A stretch of DNA of 64,000 nt from Clostridium sulfidigenes (GCF_000732635.1 NZ_JPMD01000023.1:1-64000), one strand, 5' to 3'; positions 19,291-28,223 are shown, counted from the first letter of the stretch. Translations and numbers: made by a program. The notes: a model not told the origin generated them from the sequence alone.

Positions 19291-20241
19291 ATGTTGAATA
19301 ATAAAAATTATATAAAGAAAAAAAATGCATTTTATAAAAGAAAAGATATTTTCTATAAAAAGAAATCAGGTTTTAATAATGGAACTACAATAATTATTGG
19401 GTTATTATTTTTAGTGGGTATAATGATTGGACTTGTGTTAAAGGAAGATTCAAAAGTCCTTGATACAGCTAATATATTCAACAATGATTATGAGAATAAA
19501 ACTTCTAAATATAACCAAGGAAAAACAACGCCTTCTAGAGGCAATAGTATTAATGAACATGAATATAGCAATTTAGAAGAAGTGCCTGATTTAAGTGACT
19601 CTACAGTTAGCGCTACCTTAACAAAAGATGAGATAAAAGAAATAAAAGATATTATTAATAGTGATACAACGGGATTATATACATTGGTAAACAAAGAAAA
19701 TTTGCTTTCTAAGGAGTATATGCCAGGTAATTTAGTTATTCCTAATATCAACTTAGTATCTGAAAGAAGTAATGAAAAAAACCTAGTTAGTGCAGCTATG
19801 GTTGAAGATTTAGAGCAGATGTTTTATGATGCTCAAGAAGAAGGTATTAATTTATTTTTAAGTAATGGATTTAGAGGATATGATTCGCAGACATATATCT
19901 ACAATGAGGATATTCAAAATAAAGACAGTGAACATAGTGAATATGTAGCAAAACCTGGTGAAAGTGAACATCAACTTGGATTAGCTATTGATATTACTAG
20001 CAGAGATATGGCCTTTGATTTAAATCAATCCTTTGAGAATACCAAAGAGGGTGCTTGGGTTCTAGAAAATGCTTATAAGTATGGCTTTATTTTAAGGTAT
20101 ACTAAGACTAAAGAAGATATAACAGGATATAAATATGAGCCATGGCATTATAGATATGTTGGAAATAAAACAATTAGTAAACTTTGTCACAATAAGGACT
20201 TAACATTAGAAGAATTACTTAGTTATGCTAAAAGTGAATAA
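19291..20241 (+). CDS. VanY/DacB-type D-alanyl-D-alanine carboxypeptidase (M15B)
   Basis: Zinc peptidase that trims the terminal D-Ala from peptidoglycan stem peptides. It has 316 residues. The N-terminus is a basic tract with repeated YKKK/FYKRK units (residues 5-27), then a single membrane anchor (TIIIGLLFLVGIMIGLVL), a Ser/Thr-rich linker, and an extracytoplasmic M15B domain. The zinc ligands are in SEHQLGLAIDI (His, Asp) and EPWHYRYVG (His); FRGYDSQ is the entry motif. It lies between gpsA and spoIVA, so a cortex or spore-wall role is possible but unproven. A terminator follows. Confidence 0.9.
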   Translation: MLNNKNYIKKKNAFYKRKDIFYKKKSGFNNGTTIIIGLLFLVGIMIGLVLKEDSKVLDTANIFNNDYENKTSKYNQGKTTPSRGNSINEHEYSNLEEVPDLSDSTVSATLTKDEIKEIKDIINSDTTGLYTLVNKENLLSKEYMPGNLVIPNINLVSERSNEKNLVSAAMVEDLEQMFYDAQEEGINLFLSNGFRGYDSQTYIYNEDIQNKDSEHSEYVAKPGESEHQLGLAIDITSRDMAFDLNQSFENTKEGAWVLENAYKYGFILRYTKTKEDITGYKYEPWHYRYVGNKTISKLCHNKDLTLEELLSYAKSE

Positions 20242-20267
20242 TTTAATTTAAAAACATATCAAGTATT

Positions 20268-20308
20268 AAAAGTTTTCCTTTTAAAATAAAAAGGGGAACT
20301 TTTTTATT
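20268..20308. terminator. Terminator after the carboxypeptidase gene
   Basis: AAAAGTTTTCCTTTT (20268-20282) pairs with the arm 20289-20304 (AAAAGGGGAACTTTT with G-T pairs), and T residues follow. Confidence 0.8.
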
Positions 20309-20319
20309 TTATTAATGCA

Positions 20320-20351
20320 TAATATTAATTCTATATCAATATATATATAAT
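20320..20351 (+). promoter_or_regulatory. Sigma-E-like promoter for spoIVA
   Basis: TAATATTAAT (20320-20329) matches the Bacillus sigma-E -35 consensus KMATATTNNT. After a 14-base spacer, TATATAAT (20344-20351) matches CATACANT at six of eight positions. It places the transcript start about 20 bases before the TTG start codon. spoIVA is a sigma-E gene in Bacillus. AT-rich background limits certainty. Confidence 0.5.
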
Positions 20352-20379
20352 GTTAATATGTAGTTGCGGGAGGGTAGCC

Positions 20380-21858
20380 TTGGAAAATTTTGATATATAT
20401 AAAGATATAGCAGAAAGAACTCAAGGGGATATATATGTGGGGGTAGTTGGGCCAGTTAGAACAGGTAAATCTACTTTTATTAAAAAGTTCATGGAACTAA
20501 TGGTTATACCTAACATAGAAAATCCTCATAAGAAGGACAGAGCAAAAGATGAATTGCCACAGAGTGGATCAGGAAAATCTATTCACACTACAGAACCTAA
20601 ATTTGTTCCTAATGAGGCTGTAGAAATTCAGTTTGAGGACGGAGTAAAATTTAAAGTTAGAATGGTTGACTGTGTTGGATATATAGTAAAGAATGCATTA
20701 GGCTATACAGAGGCTGATGCACCTAAAATGGTTTCTACTCCATGGCATGATTATGAAATTCCATTTGAGCAAGCGGCAGAAATAGGAACTAAGAAGGTAA
20801 TAACAGATCACTCTACAATAGGTATAGTTGTAACTACAGACGGAAGTATTACAGGCTTAGATAGGGAGGATTATGTAGATGCTGAGGAGAGAGTTATAAA
20901 GGAGCTTAAAGAGATAAATAAGCCATTTATAATAGTTCTTAACACTGTAAATCCTAATTCTGAAGAGAGTAAAGACCTAGGAAGGGAACTAGAAGAAAAG
21001 TATGATGTTCCTGTAAAAGTTATGGATGTAATGAATATAGGAAACAATGAGATTACAGAAATATTTGATACAGTTCTAAGAGAGTTCCCAGTAAAAGAAA
21101 TAAATATTGACATGCCTCAGTGGATGGAGAGTTTAAATTCATCTCATTGGTTAAAGGTAAACATAATGACTATTCTAAAAGCCATGTGTAAAGATATCTA
21201 TAAAGTTAGAGATGTTAAGAGATGTCTTGATGCCTTTAAAGGAATTGAATTCTTATCAGACATAAAAGTTAAAGAAATGAATATGGGAGAAGGTACTTCC
21301 TGTGTTGATATTAATCCAAAACATGAATTATTTTATAAGATCCTTGGAGAGATTTGTAATACTGATATAAAAAATGAAAATGATTTATTAAGTATTATGG
21401 AGAGTTTCTACAAGGCTAAAATAGAATATGATAAGGTTGAGGAGGCATTAAAAGAAGTTAATGAGACTGGTTATGGATTAGTTGCACCACAGCTTACTGA
21501 AATGAAACTAGAAGAGCCTGAAATTGTTAAGAAGGGTAATCAATATGGAGTAAAACTAAAAGCCTCAGCTCCATCATTACATTTAATTAAAGCTGATATT
21601 GAAACTGAAATTCAACCAATAATGGGTAGTGAGAAACAAAGTGAAGAGTTCTACAAATCAATTTTAGAGCAGTTTGAAAATGATCCTTCACAAATTTGGC
21701 AAAGTAACATGTTTGGAAAGTCTTTAGAAGAATTAGTTAAAGAAGGACTTCAAAATAAACTTTATAAAATGCCTGAAGATGTGCAAATTAAACTTCAAAA
21801 AACCCTTCAGAAAATTATTAATGAGGGAAATGGTGGACTTATCTGCATAATTATCTAA
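20380..21858 (+). CDS. spoIVA: Stage IV sporulation protein A, spore coat scaffold ATPase
   Basis: Mother-cell ATPase that polymerises on the forespore surface as the base layer of the coat, recruited by SpoVM. The start is TTG 20380, preceded by GGGAGGG. The protein then reads MENFDIYKDIAERTQGDIY and is 492 residues, the same length as the Bacillus protein. An earlier in-frame ATG (20350) lies in the putative -10 and adds ten unrelated residues. Walker A is GPVRTGKST near residue 24; TIGIVVTTDGSI and VLNTVNPNSEE follow. The C-terminal domain ends in NEGNGGLICIII. Its partner SpoVM is encoded at 40321. Confidence 0.97.
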   Translation: MENFDIYKDIAERTQGDIYVGVVGPVRTGKSTFIKKFMELMVIPNIENPHKKDRAKDELPQSGSGKSIHTTEPKFVPNEAVEIQFEDGVKFKVRMVDCVGYIVKNALGYTEADAPKMVSTPWHDYEIPFEQAAEIGTKKVITDHSTIGIVVTTDGSITGLDREDYVDAEERVIKELKEINKPFIIVLNTVNPNSEESKDLGRELEEKYDVPVKVMDVMNIGNNEITEIFDTVLREFPVKEINIDMPQWMESLNSSHWLKVNIMTILKAMCKDIYKVRDVKRCLDAFKGIEFLSDIKVKEMNMGEGTSCVDINPKHELFYKILGEICNTDIKNENDLLSIMESFYKAKIEYDKVEEALKEVNETGYGLVAPQLTEMKLEEPEIVKKGNQYGVKLKASAPSLHLIKADIETEIQPIMGSEKQSEEFYKSILEQFENDPSQIWQSNMFGKSLEELVKEGLQNKLYKMPEDVQIKLQKTLQKIINEGNGGLICIII

Positions 21859-21890
21859 TGAATGTTAAGACGTTTTCTTCAAATTCAAAA

Positions 21891-21935
21891 ATATAGTTTT
21901 GAAATTAATATTAATTTCAAAACTATATTTTTTAT
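21891..21935. terminator. Terminator after spoIVA (38-base palindrome)
   Basis: A perfect palindrome from 21891 to 21928 (arm ATATAGTTTTGAAATTAAT), followed by TTTTTTATT. It should fold with the central bases as the loop. Confidence 0.85.
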
Positions 21936-22124
21936 TGTATAATTCTCACCATTGTAATATATTTAATTATGTAAAAGATTTCATTGGAATGATTATAATG
22001 GATAAGGTACATTTACAATGCCCTTGATAAAGAGATATAATTAAAATTGATTATAAACAAGTTAAGTGTAATTGAACTTTTATTTTGAATTGTAAATAAT
22101 AAAGATTTTGGAGGTACATAAAGT

Positions 22125-23108
22125 ATGAGTAAAGTTGTAGTAATATTTAATGGTGGAACTATATCTATGAAGGTAGATGAAAAAATAAAAGCAGCGGTGC
22201 CTAATTTAACAGGTGAAGAAATAATGTCCATGGTAACAGGTATTGAATCCTATGCAGAAGTAGAATCATATACATTTTCTAGCCTTCCAAGCCCTCATAT
22301 GACCCCAGATATAATGATGGAATTATCAAATTATGTTAAGAAGTTTTTAGAAAGAGAAGATGTAGATGGAGTAGTAGTTACCCATGGAACAGATACTCTT
22401 GAGGAAACAGCATATTTTTTACAGCTAACTATAAATAGTGAAAAGCCAGTAGTAGTTACGGGTTCCATGAGAAATAGTTCTGAGCTAGGATACGATGGAC
22501 CTGCTAACTTAGCAGCATCAATTTGTACGGCTACATCTAAAGAATCAAGAAATCGTGGAGTAATTGTATGTTTAAATAATGAACTAAATTGTGCTAGTGA
22601 GGTTACAAAGTCTCACTCTATGCACCTTAATACGTTTCAAAGTCCAGAATTTGGTCCAATAGGTATTGTTGACAGTAATGAAGTAAGGTTTTATAGAGGA
22701 AGCACTACAAAGGAATATATAAATACTGATGTAATAGAAAATAATGTTCAGCTTATTAAGTCCTGTGCAGGAATGGATGGAACACTTATAGATTATTGTG
22801 TTAGTCAAGGTGCTAAGGGATTAGTAATTGAAGCTATGGGGAGAGGCAATATTCCACCGTTAATGGCTAATTCTGTAGAAAAGGCTATAAATAAAGGTGT
22901 GGCAGTAGTTATAGTTTCCAGGTGTTATAAGGGGAGAGTTCTAGATAGTTATGGTTATGAAGGCGGAGGAAAACAATTAAGAAATATGGGTGTTATATTT
23001 GGGGATAGCATGCCAGGGCAAAAGGCTAGAATAAAGATGATTTTAGCCTTGGGAAAAACAAGGAATTTAGACGAAATAAGAGAAGTGTTTGAAAAAGGAC
23101 ATTATTAA
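22125..23108 (+). CDS. L-asparaginase
   Basis: Hydrolyses L-asparagine to aspartate and ammonia. It has 327 residues and no signal peptide, so it is cytosolic. The nucleophile Thr12 is in IFNGGTIS; the second catalytic Thr and Asp are in VVTHGTDTLEETAYF; and VVVTGSMRNSSELGYDGPANL is a family signature. ATG follows TTTGGAGG. It stands alone between the spoIVA terminator and the purine riboswitch. The choice between type I and II, or a glutaminase activity, cannot be made from sequence reading. Confidence 0.93.
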   Translation: MSKVVVIFNGGTISMKVDEKIKAAVPNLTGEEIMSMVTGIESYAEVESYTFSSLPSPHMTPDIMMELSNYVKKFLEREDVDGVVVTHGTDTLEETAYFLQLTINSEKPVVVTGSMRNSSELGYDGPANLAASICTATSKESRNRGVIVCLNNELNCASEVTKSHSMHLNTFQSPEFGPIGIVDSNEVRFYRGSTTKEYINTDVIENNVQLIKSCAGMDGTLIDYCVSQGAKGLVIEAMGRGNIPPLMANSVEKAINKGVAVVIVSRCYKGRVLDSYGYEGGGKQLRNMGVIFGDSMPGQKARIKMILALGKTRNLDEIREVFEKGHY

Positions 23109-23155
23109 TATACGAACATTACAAATAAAAATAAAATTAATATACGTAAAAATCA

Positions 23156-23184
23156 TTGACATAGGTATATAAAGTTGATATTAT
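23156..23184 (+). promoter_or_regulatory. Sigma-A promoter of the purine riboswitch transcript
   Basis: TTGACA (23156-23161), 17-base spacer, TATTAT (23179-23184). The overlapping TATAAT at 23182 is an alternative with a 20-base spacer. Confidence 0.75.
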
Positions 23185-23211
23185 AATCTTGTAAAAAGAA
23201 ATAATCACTAA

Positions 23212-23280
23212 TTTTCATATAGGTCTAATGCGATGGATTAGATGTTTCTACCGGATACCGATAAAATCCGACTATGAGAA
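23212..23280 (+). promoter_or_regulatory. Purine (guanine-class) riboswitch aptamer
   Basis: P1 is TTTTCATA (23212-23219) with TATGAGAA (23273-23280). P2 is TCTAAT/ATTAGA around the 7-base loop GCGATGG. The junction GTTTCTACC (23244-23252) is canonical. P3 is GGAT/ATCC, and the 3' junction is GACTATG with C at the base-pairing position, which selects guanine/hypoxanthine over adenine. L3 reads CCGATAA rather than the common CCGTAAA or CCTTAAA. A terminator follows at 23299, and the gene downstream is a purine permease, so guanine should switch the gene off. Confidence 0.95.
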
Positions 23281-23298
23281 TTCCTATGTTAAAAAACT

Positions 23299-23332
23299 GT
23301 CACTGGGATTCTTATCCAGTGACTATTTTTTT
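23299..23332 (+). terminator. Riboswitch-controlled terminator
   Basis: GTCACTGG (23299-23306) pairs perfectly with CCAGTGAC (23316-23323), then TA and seven T. The loop segment GGGATTCTT can pair with GAGAATTCC at the 3' side of P1, forming the antiterminator when the aptamer is empty. Confidence 0.9.
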
Positions 23333-23365
23333 GCAATAATACATATTAATAGGAGGACAAGTATT

Positions 23366-24721
23366 ATGGAAAAATTTTTTAGGTTAAAAGAAAATGGTAC
23401 CGATGTAAAGAGGGAAGTTGTTGGTGGGTTAATAACTTTCTTAACTATGGCATATATAATAGCCGTTAATGCCAACATATTAGGAGATCCTGGTGTTGGA
23501 ATGAATCCAGGAGCAGTTGTTACAGCAACTTGCCTATCAGCTGGGGTTACTACTATTTTAATGGGAATCTATGCCAATCTACCATTAGGATTAGCTTCAG
23601 GCATGGGACTTAATGCATTCTTTGCATATACAGTAGTAATGGAAATGGGGATATCTTGGCAAATAGCTTTAACAGCAGTATTTGTAGAAGGAATTATATT
23701 TATTTTATTATCATTAACAAAGGTTAGGGAAGCTATCGTAAACTGTATACCAACTAACTTAAAATATGCAGTTACTGCAGGTATTGGATTATTTATAGCA
23801 TTTATAGGTTTTGGTAATGCTGGAATAGTAGTTGGAAGCGAAGCTACAAAGGTAACCATGGGTAGTTTAGTAAGCCCAACAGCGTTAATTACAATATTAG
23901 GTGTAATGGTTATTGTAATTTTATCTAAAAAAAATGTAAAAGGTGCAATACTTTGGGGAATGGCCGCTAGTGCTATAGCTGCATGGATATATGCTGCTTT
24001 ATCACCAGAAGCTGCTACAGCTGCAGGAATATATTTACCAAAAGGTATCTTAAAGTTTGAATCTATAGCACCTATTGCGGGTAAATTAGATTTCTCAGTA
24101 TTCACTAATGCGGGAACTATATCAGAATTTATTTCAGTTGTATTTGTATTTTTATTTATAGACTTCTTTGATACAGCTGGAACTTTAGTTGGAGTAGCGT
24201 CAAAGATTGGAATGATAGATAAAGATGGTAAAGTTAAAAATGCAGGGAAGGCATTACTAGTAGATGCAATTGGGACAACTTTTGGAGCTCTTGTAGGAAC
24301 ATCTACAGTTACAACTTATGTAGAGAGTTCTGCTGGAGTTGCATCAGGAGCTAGAACAGGTCTTTCAGCAGTAGTTACAGGAATATTATTCTTACTTGCT
24401 ATGTTCTTATCACCATTATTTGTTGCTATACCAGGTTGTGCAACAGCACCAGCTTTAATTATTGTAGGGTTCTTCATGATAGAATCAGTTAAAAATATAG
24501 ATTTTTCTGATTTCACTGAAGGTGTACCAGCGTTCCTTACTATAGCATTAATGCCTATGACATATAGTATAGGAGATGGATTAATGATAGGAATGTTATC
24601 TTACGCTATATTAAACCTAATAGCTAATATTACAACTAGGGAAGCTAAGGATAGAAAACAAGTATCTTTTGTTGTATATATTCTAGCAATAATATTCTTA
24701 TTAAAAATAATCTTTGGTTAA
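23366..24721 (+). CDS. NCS2/AzgA-type guanine-hypoxanthine permease
   Basis: Imports purine bases. The true start is ATG 23366 behind AGGAGGAC; the open frame runs upstream through the riboswitch but that part is not coding. It has 451 residues and 12-14 membrane helices. Signatures of the AzgA/PbuG branch are TFLTMAYIIAVNANILGDPG, GLASGMGLNAFFAYTVV, the binding-site stretch FLFIDFFDTAGTLVGVA and TSTVTTYVESSAGVASGART (each a short stretch of a longer conserved block). The guanine riboswitch just upstream supports guanine/hypoxanthine as substrates. Confidence 0.94.
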   Translation: MEKFFRLKENGTDVKREVVGGLITFLTMAYIIAVNANILGDPGVGMNPGAVVTATCLSAGVTTILMGIYANLPLGLASGMGLNAFFAYTVVMEMGISWQIALTAVFVEGIIFILLSLTKVREAIVNCIPTNLKYAVTAGIGLFIAFIGFGNAGIVVGSEATKVTMGSLVSPTALITILGVMVIVILSKKNVKGAILWGMAASAIAAWIYAALSPEAATAAGIYLPKGILKFESIAPIAGKLDFSVFTNAGTISEFISVVFVFLFIDFFDTAGTLVGVASKIGMIDKDGKVKNAGKALLVDAIGTTFGALVGTSTVTTYVESSAGVASGARTGLSAVVTGILFLLAMFLSPLFVAIPGCATAPALIIVGFFMIESVKNIDFSDFTEGVPAFLTIALMPMTYSIGDGLMIGMLSYAILNLIANITTREAKDRKQVSFVVYILAIIFLLKIIFG

Positions 24722-24780
24722 ATAAAGTTTTAAATATATATTTATTAATATCAGTGATGTTATTGAACTAATTTATAAAT

Positions 24781-24824
24781 AAGGGACATAAGCTTAAAAT
24801 ACAAGCTTATGTCCCTTGTTTATA
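24781..24824. terminator. Terminator after the purine permease
   Basis: AAGGGACATAAGCTT (24781-24795) pairs perfectly with AAGCTTATGTCCCTT (24803-24817). The downstream tract GTTTATAG is only moderately T-rich. Confidence 0.75.
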
Positions 24825-24978
24825 GAGTGAATATTTTAAATTATAATGGTTTTTCTAAGGTTTTCTAAAGAATATTTCATTTTTCTTTAAAATTCTTTTG
24901 TTTATGGGTTGAAATAAGCCACATACATTATGTATAATAAATAAAGAATTTAAGAAGGTCTAGAAGGGTGCGTTGTAT

Positions 24979-25857
24979 ATGATAAAAAGCATGACTGGAT
25001 TTGGAAGAGGTACATCAGAGAGCGAAGCATCTAGTTTTATTGTGGAAATAAAGACAGTAAATCACAGATACTTTGAGCTTAATGCTAGAATGCCAAGAAC
25101 TTTAATATCTTTAGAAGATGGTATAAGAAAATATGTAAATGACAAGATTAAAAGGGGAAAGGTAGATATATTTATTACTCAAAATCAAGGAGCTAACGAG
25201 GATATGTCTGTAGTGGTAAATGAGAGTTTAGCTGAAAATTATGTGGAGGTATTACATAATTTAAGGGATAAGTATGATTTAAGGGATGATATTTCTGCTA
25301 CAACCTTAGCACGTTTTCCAGAAGTTCTAAAATTAGAACAAAAGGAAGAAGATTTAGAAAAAACATGGAAGATATTATTACCAGCAGTAGAAGAGGCAGT
25401 ACACAATCTTGTGTCCATGAGGCAACAAGAAGGTGAAAAACTTTTGATAGATATTACAAAGAGATGTGAATGTATTTCAAGTAATGTTGATATAATTAAT
25501 AGAAGGGTGCCAGAAGTTACAGAAGAGTATAGAGCAAGACTTCTAAAGAAAGTAGAAGAAATTTTAGCAGAAAAAAGTATTGATGAAAATCGCATTGCTA
25601 TGGAAGTAGTTCTTCAAGCTGATAAATCCTGTGTTGATGAAGAAATTGTTAGACTTAAAAGCCATGTTGCGCAAGTCATCAAAACTTTTAAACTAGGAGA
25701 GCCAATAGGTAGAAAGCTAGACTTCATTGTTCAAGAAATGAACAGAGAAGCAAATACAATTGCGTCTAAAGTTAACGATTTGGAATTAACTAATATAGCA
25801 CTTGATATAAAAAGTGATATAGAAAAGATTAGAGAACAGGTTCAAAACATAGAATAA
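24979..25857 (+). CDS. yicC: YicC/YloC endoribonuclease family protein
   Basis: Conserved protein of 292 residues, recently described as an endoribonuclease in E. coli and Bacillus. The N-terminus MIKSMTGFGRG is diagnostic, with EIKTVNHRYFELNARMPR next, and the C-terminal DUF1732 part includes REANTIASKV. ATG 24979 is chosen (GAAGGG upstream), not the TTG six bases earlier. It leads the yicC-remA-gmk-rpoZ-coaBC run, conserved from Bacillus (yloC-remA-gmk-rpoZ-coaBC-priA). Confidence 0.93.
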   Translation: MIKSMTGFGRGTSESEASSFIVEIKTVNHRYFELNARMPRTLISLEDGIRKYVNDKIKRGKVDIFITQNQGANEDMSVVVNESLAENYVEVLHNLRDKYDLRDDISATTLARFPEVLKLEQKEEDLEKTWKILLPAVEEAVHNLVSMRQQEGEKLLIDITKRCECISSNVDIINRRVPEVTEEYRARLLKKVEEILAEKSIDENRIAMEVVLQADKSCVDEEIVRLKSHVAQVIKTFKLGEPIGRKLDFIVQEMNREANTIASKVNDLELTNIALDIKSDIEKIREQVQNIE

Positions 25858-25873
25858 ATTTAGGAGGTAGGGC

Positions 25874-26146
25874 ATGGGTATAAAACTTATAAATATTGGA
25901 TTTGGAAATATTGTTTCAGCAAATAGATTAGTAGCTATTGTTAGTCCAGAATCAGCGCCTATAAAAAGAATAATTCAAGAAGCTAGAGATAGGGGTATGC
26001 TAATAGATGCTACCTATGGTAGAAGAACTAGAGCAGTTATAATAACTGATAGTGACCATGTAATACTATCTGCTGTTCAGCCTGAAACAGTAGCACATAG
26101 ATTGTCATCTAAAGGTGATGATGCTATAGATGAGGTAGAGGATTAA
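25874..26146 (+). CDS. remA: RemA/DUF370 family regulator
   Basis: Small DNA-binding regulator (90 residues) that in Bacillus activates biofilm matrix genes. It matches the family from the first residues, [22 protein letters not shown] (quoted here in part by its G-FGN-V core), through [30 protein letters not shown] in key residues. ATG follows TAGGAGG. It sits one base before gmk. Targets in clostridia are unknown. Confidence 0.95.
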   Translation: MGIKLINIGFGNIVSANRLVAIVSPESAPIKRIIQEARDRGMLIDATYGRRTRAVIITDSDHVILSAVQPETVAHRLSSKGDDAIDEVED

Positions 26147-26147
26147 T

Positions 26148-26747
26148 ATGGGAAGTAAAGGACAATTATTAGTTATATCTGGACCATCAGGAGCAGGCAA
26201 AGGGACTGTATGTAAGGCGCTAATTGAAAAAAGTCCAATATGGATTTCTACATCTTGCACTACGCGTAAGCCAAGAGAAGGTGAAGTAGAAGGAGTAAAT
26301 TATTTCTTTATAGAGAGAGATGAGTTTTTAAATAGGATTGATAAAGAAGATTTTCTGGAATATGCAGAGGTTTATGGTAACTTTTATGGTACACCTAAAT
26401 CTGAGGTTTTAAAGATGTTAGAAGAAGGTAAGGATGTAATATTAGAAATAGATATACAAGGTGCATTAAAAATTAAATCTTCATATCCTAAAGGAATATT
26501 TATATTTATTATGCCTCCATCTATGGAAGAACTTAGAAATAGAATAACAAATAGAGGAAGCGAAACTCCAGAGTCATTAAAGACTAGAATGGAATGTGCT
26601 TATGATGAAATAAGCTTTGCATCTAAATATGACTATGCCGTTGTAAATGATAAGGTTGAAGATGCAGTTAAAAAAATTGAAAGTATAATAGTCGCTGAAA
26701 AATGTAGAGTATTTAAAATTAAAGATGAGCTATTAGGGAGGTTCTAA
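26148..26747 (+). CDS. gmk: Guanylate kinase
   Basis: Phosphorylates GMP to GDP. It has 199 residues, with P-loop SGPSGAGKGTV near residue 12. The GMP-binding region has STSCTTRKPREGEVEG and FLEYAEVYGNFYGTP, then VILEIDIQGAL and the lid IFIMPPSMEELRNR. ATG starts one base after the remA stop, so translation is probably coupled. Confidence 0.97.
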   Translation: MGSKGQLLVISGPSGAGKGTVCKALIEKSPIWISTSCTTRKPREGEVEGVNYFFIERDEFLNRIDKEDFLEYAEVYGNFYGTPKSEVLKMLEEGKDVILEIDIQGALKIKSSYPKGIFIFIMPPSMEELRNRITNRGSETPESLKTRMECAYDEISFASKYDYAVVNDKVEDAVKKIESIIVAEKCRVFKIKDELLGRF

Positions 26748-26752
26748 AAGAT

Positions 26753-27043
26753 ATGAGTAATTCAAAGAGCAATTCAATGATTAATCCATCTATTGTGGAA
26801 TTATTAGAAAAAGTGGATAACAGATATTCATTAGTAGTATCTACTTCAAGAAGAGCAAGAAAAATAATTGACGGTGAAGAGCCAAAAGTACAAGGCGTAG
26901 GTGCAAAGCCATTAACTATTGCTATTAATGAAGTTAAACAAGGGATTATAGAAATTAGAGACGCAGATGATAAGTTTACTAAGGTTCAAGAAGTTGAACT
27001 AGTAAATGAAGAAGCGGAAGAAGGCTCAAATTTAGATGAGTAA
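26753..27043 (+). CDS. rpoZ: RNA polymerase omega subunit
   Basis: Small subunit that helps assemble RNA polymerase. The core INPSIVELLEKVDNRYSLVV, then STSRRARKI and AINEVKQGIIEI, is clear. It has 96 residues, with an acidic C-terminal extension absent from the 67-residue Bacillus form. The gene overlaps coaBC by 8 bases. Confidence 0.95.
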   Translation: MSNSKSNSMINPSIVELLEKVDNRYSLVVSTSRRARKIIDGEEPKVQGVGAKPLTIAINEVKQGIIEIRDADDKFTKVQEVELVNEEAEEGSNLDE

Positions 27044-28223
27044 GAAAAATGTAGTTATTGGAGTAACAGGTGGAGTTGCAGTCTATAAGGCTCTAGATGT
27101 TATAAGCAGATTGAAAAAGAAAGATATAAATGTGGACGTTATTATGACAAAGTCAGCTTGTGAGTTTATTACTCCATTAAGTTTTCAATCATTAAGTCAA
27201 AATGCAGTAATAAAGAATATGTTTGATGAACCTAAGGTTTTTGAAATTCAGCATATATCTTTAGCTAAAAAAGCGGATGTACTAGTAGTAGTTCCAGCTA
27301 CAGCAAACATTATAGGTAAAGTAGCAAATGGCATTGCTGATGATATGTTATCAACTACTATTATGGCTACTAATGCAAAGGTAATCTTTGCACCAGCCAT
27401 GAATACTAATATGTATAACAATCCCATAGTTAAAGAAAATATTAAAAAATTGAAAAGTTATGGGTATGAGTTTATAAATCCTAGTAGTGGGCGATTAGCT
27501 TGCGGAGATGTAGGAGATGGAAAACTTGCTGACACAGAAGAAATTGCAGAAATGATTTTATCACATCTTCATGAACCAAAGGACTTAGTAGGTAAAAAAG
27601 TGCTAGTAACAGCAGGACCTACTAGAGCTAATATAGATCCAGTAAGGTTTTTAACTAACAGATCTACTGGTAAGATGGGATATGCAATTGCTGAAGAGGC
27701 TAGAGACAGGGGAGCAGAAGTAGTTCTTGTCAGTGGTCCTACCAGTATAAAAGCACCATTAGGAGTTAAAATCATAAAAGTAGAAACCAATGAAGAAATG
27801 TTAAATGCAGTTAAAGCAGAATTTGATACTAGTGATATTGTGGTTAAATCTGCAGCAGTAAGTGATTATAAACCTAAGACTTATTCAGATAAGAAGATAA
27901 AAAAGGGACCAGGTAATTTAAATATAGAACTAGAAAGAGATAACGATATTCTAAAGGAACTAGGAACCCTAAAAAAACACCAAATCTTAGTTGGATTTGC
28001 AGCTGAGAGTAACGATGTAATAGAAAATGCTCACATAAAGCTAAAAAAGAAAAATCTTGATTATATTGTAGCTAATAATATAATTGAAAGTAATGCAGGC
28101 TTTGGAAGTGATACTAATAGGGTTACTGTTATAAATAGAGATGGGAAAGAAATATCTCTTGATAATATGAGTAAAAGATTAGTTGGACATGAGCTTTTTA
28201 ATATGATTTTAAACAATAAATAA
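27036..28223 (+). CDS. coaBC: Bifunctional phosphopantothenoylcysteine decarboxylase/synthetase CoaBC
   Basis: Two consecutive steps of coenzyme A synthesis in one flavoprotein. CoaC (about residues 1-185) has the flavin fold GVTGGVAVYKAL, catalytic His in EIQHISLA, PAMNTNMYNNP and the Cys loop GRLACGDVGDGKLAD. CoaB (about 190-395) has VTAGPTRANIDPVRFLTNRS, TGKMGYAIAEEA and KSAAVSDYKP. The usual GPTRE is GPTRA here. It has 395 residues. A terminator touches the stop codon. Confidence 0.96.
   Translation: MSKKNVVIGVTGGVAVYKALDVISRLKKKDINVDVIMTKSACEFITPLSFQSLSQNAVIKNMFDEPKVFEIQHISLAKKADVLVVVPATANIIGKVANGIADDMLSTTIMATNAKVIFAPAMNTNMYNNPIVKENIKKLKSYGYEFINPSSGRLACGDVGDGKLADTEEIAEMILSHLHEPKDLVGKKVLVTAGPTRANIDPVRFLTNRSTGKMGYAIAEEARDRGAEVVLVSGPTSIKAPLGVKIIKVETNEEMLNAVKAEFDTSDIVVKSAAVSDYKPKTYSDKKIKKGPGNLNIELERDNDILKELGTLKKHQILVGFAAESNDVIENAHIKLKKKNLDYIVANNIIESNAGFGSDTNRVTVINRDGKEISLDNMSKRLVGHELFNMILNNK

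Noticed and set aside
23228..23365. N-terminal extension of the purine permease reading through the riboswitch
   Set aside because: The segment encodes the aptamer and terminator; the ATG at 23366 has AGGAGG and gives the family N-terminus.
23569..24105. 178-codon open frame on the minus strand inside the purine permease
   Set aside because: It is antisense to a clear 12-14 helix permease, has no ribosome site, and its Ile/Pro/Ala-rich composition is the mirror of the sense codons.
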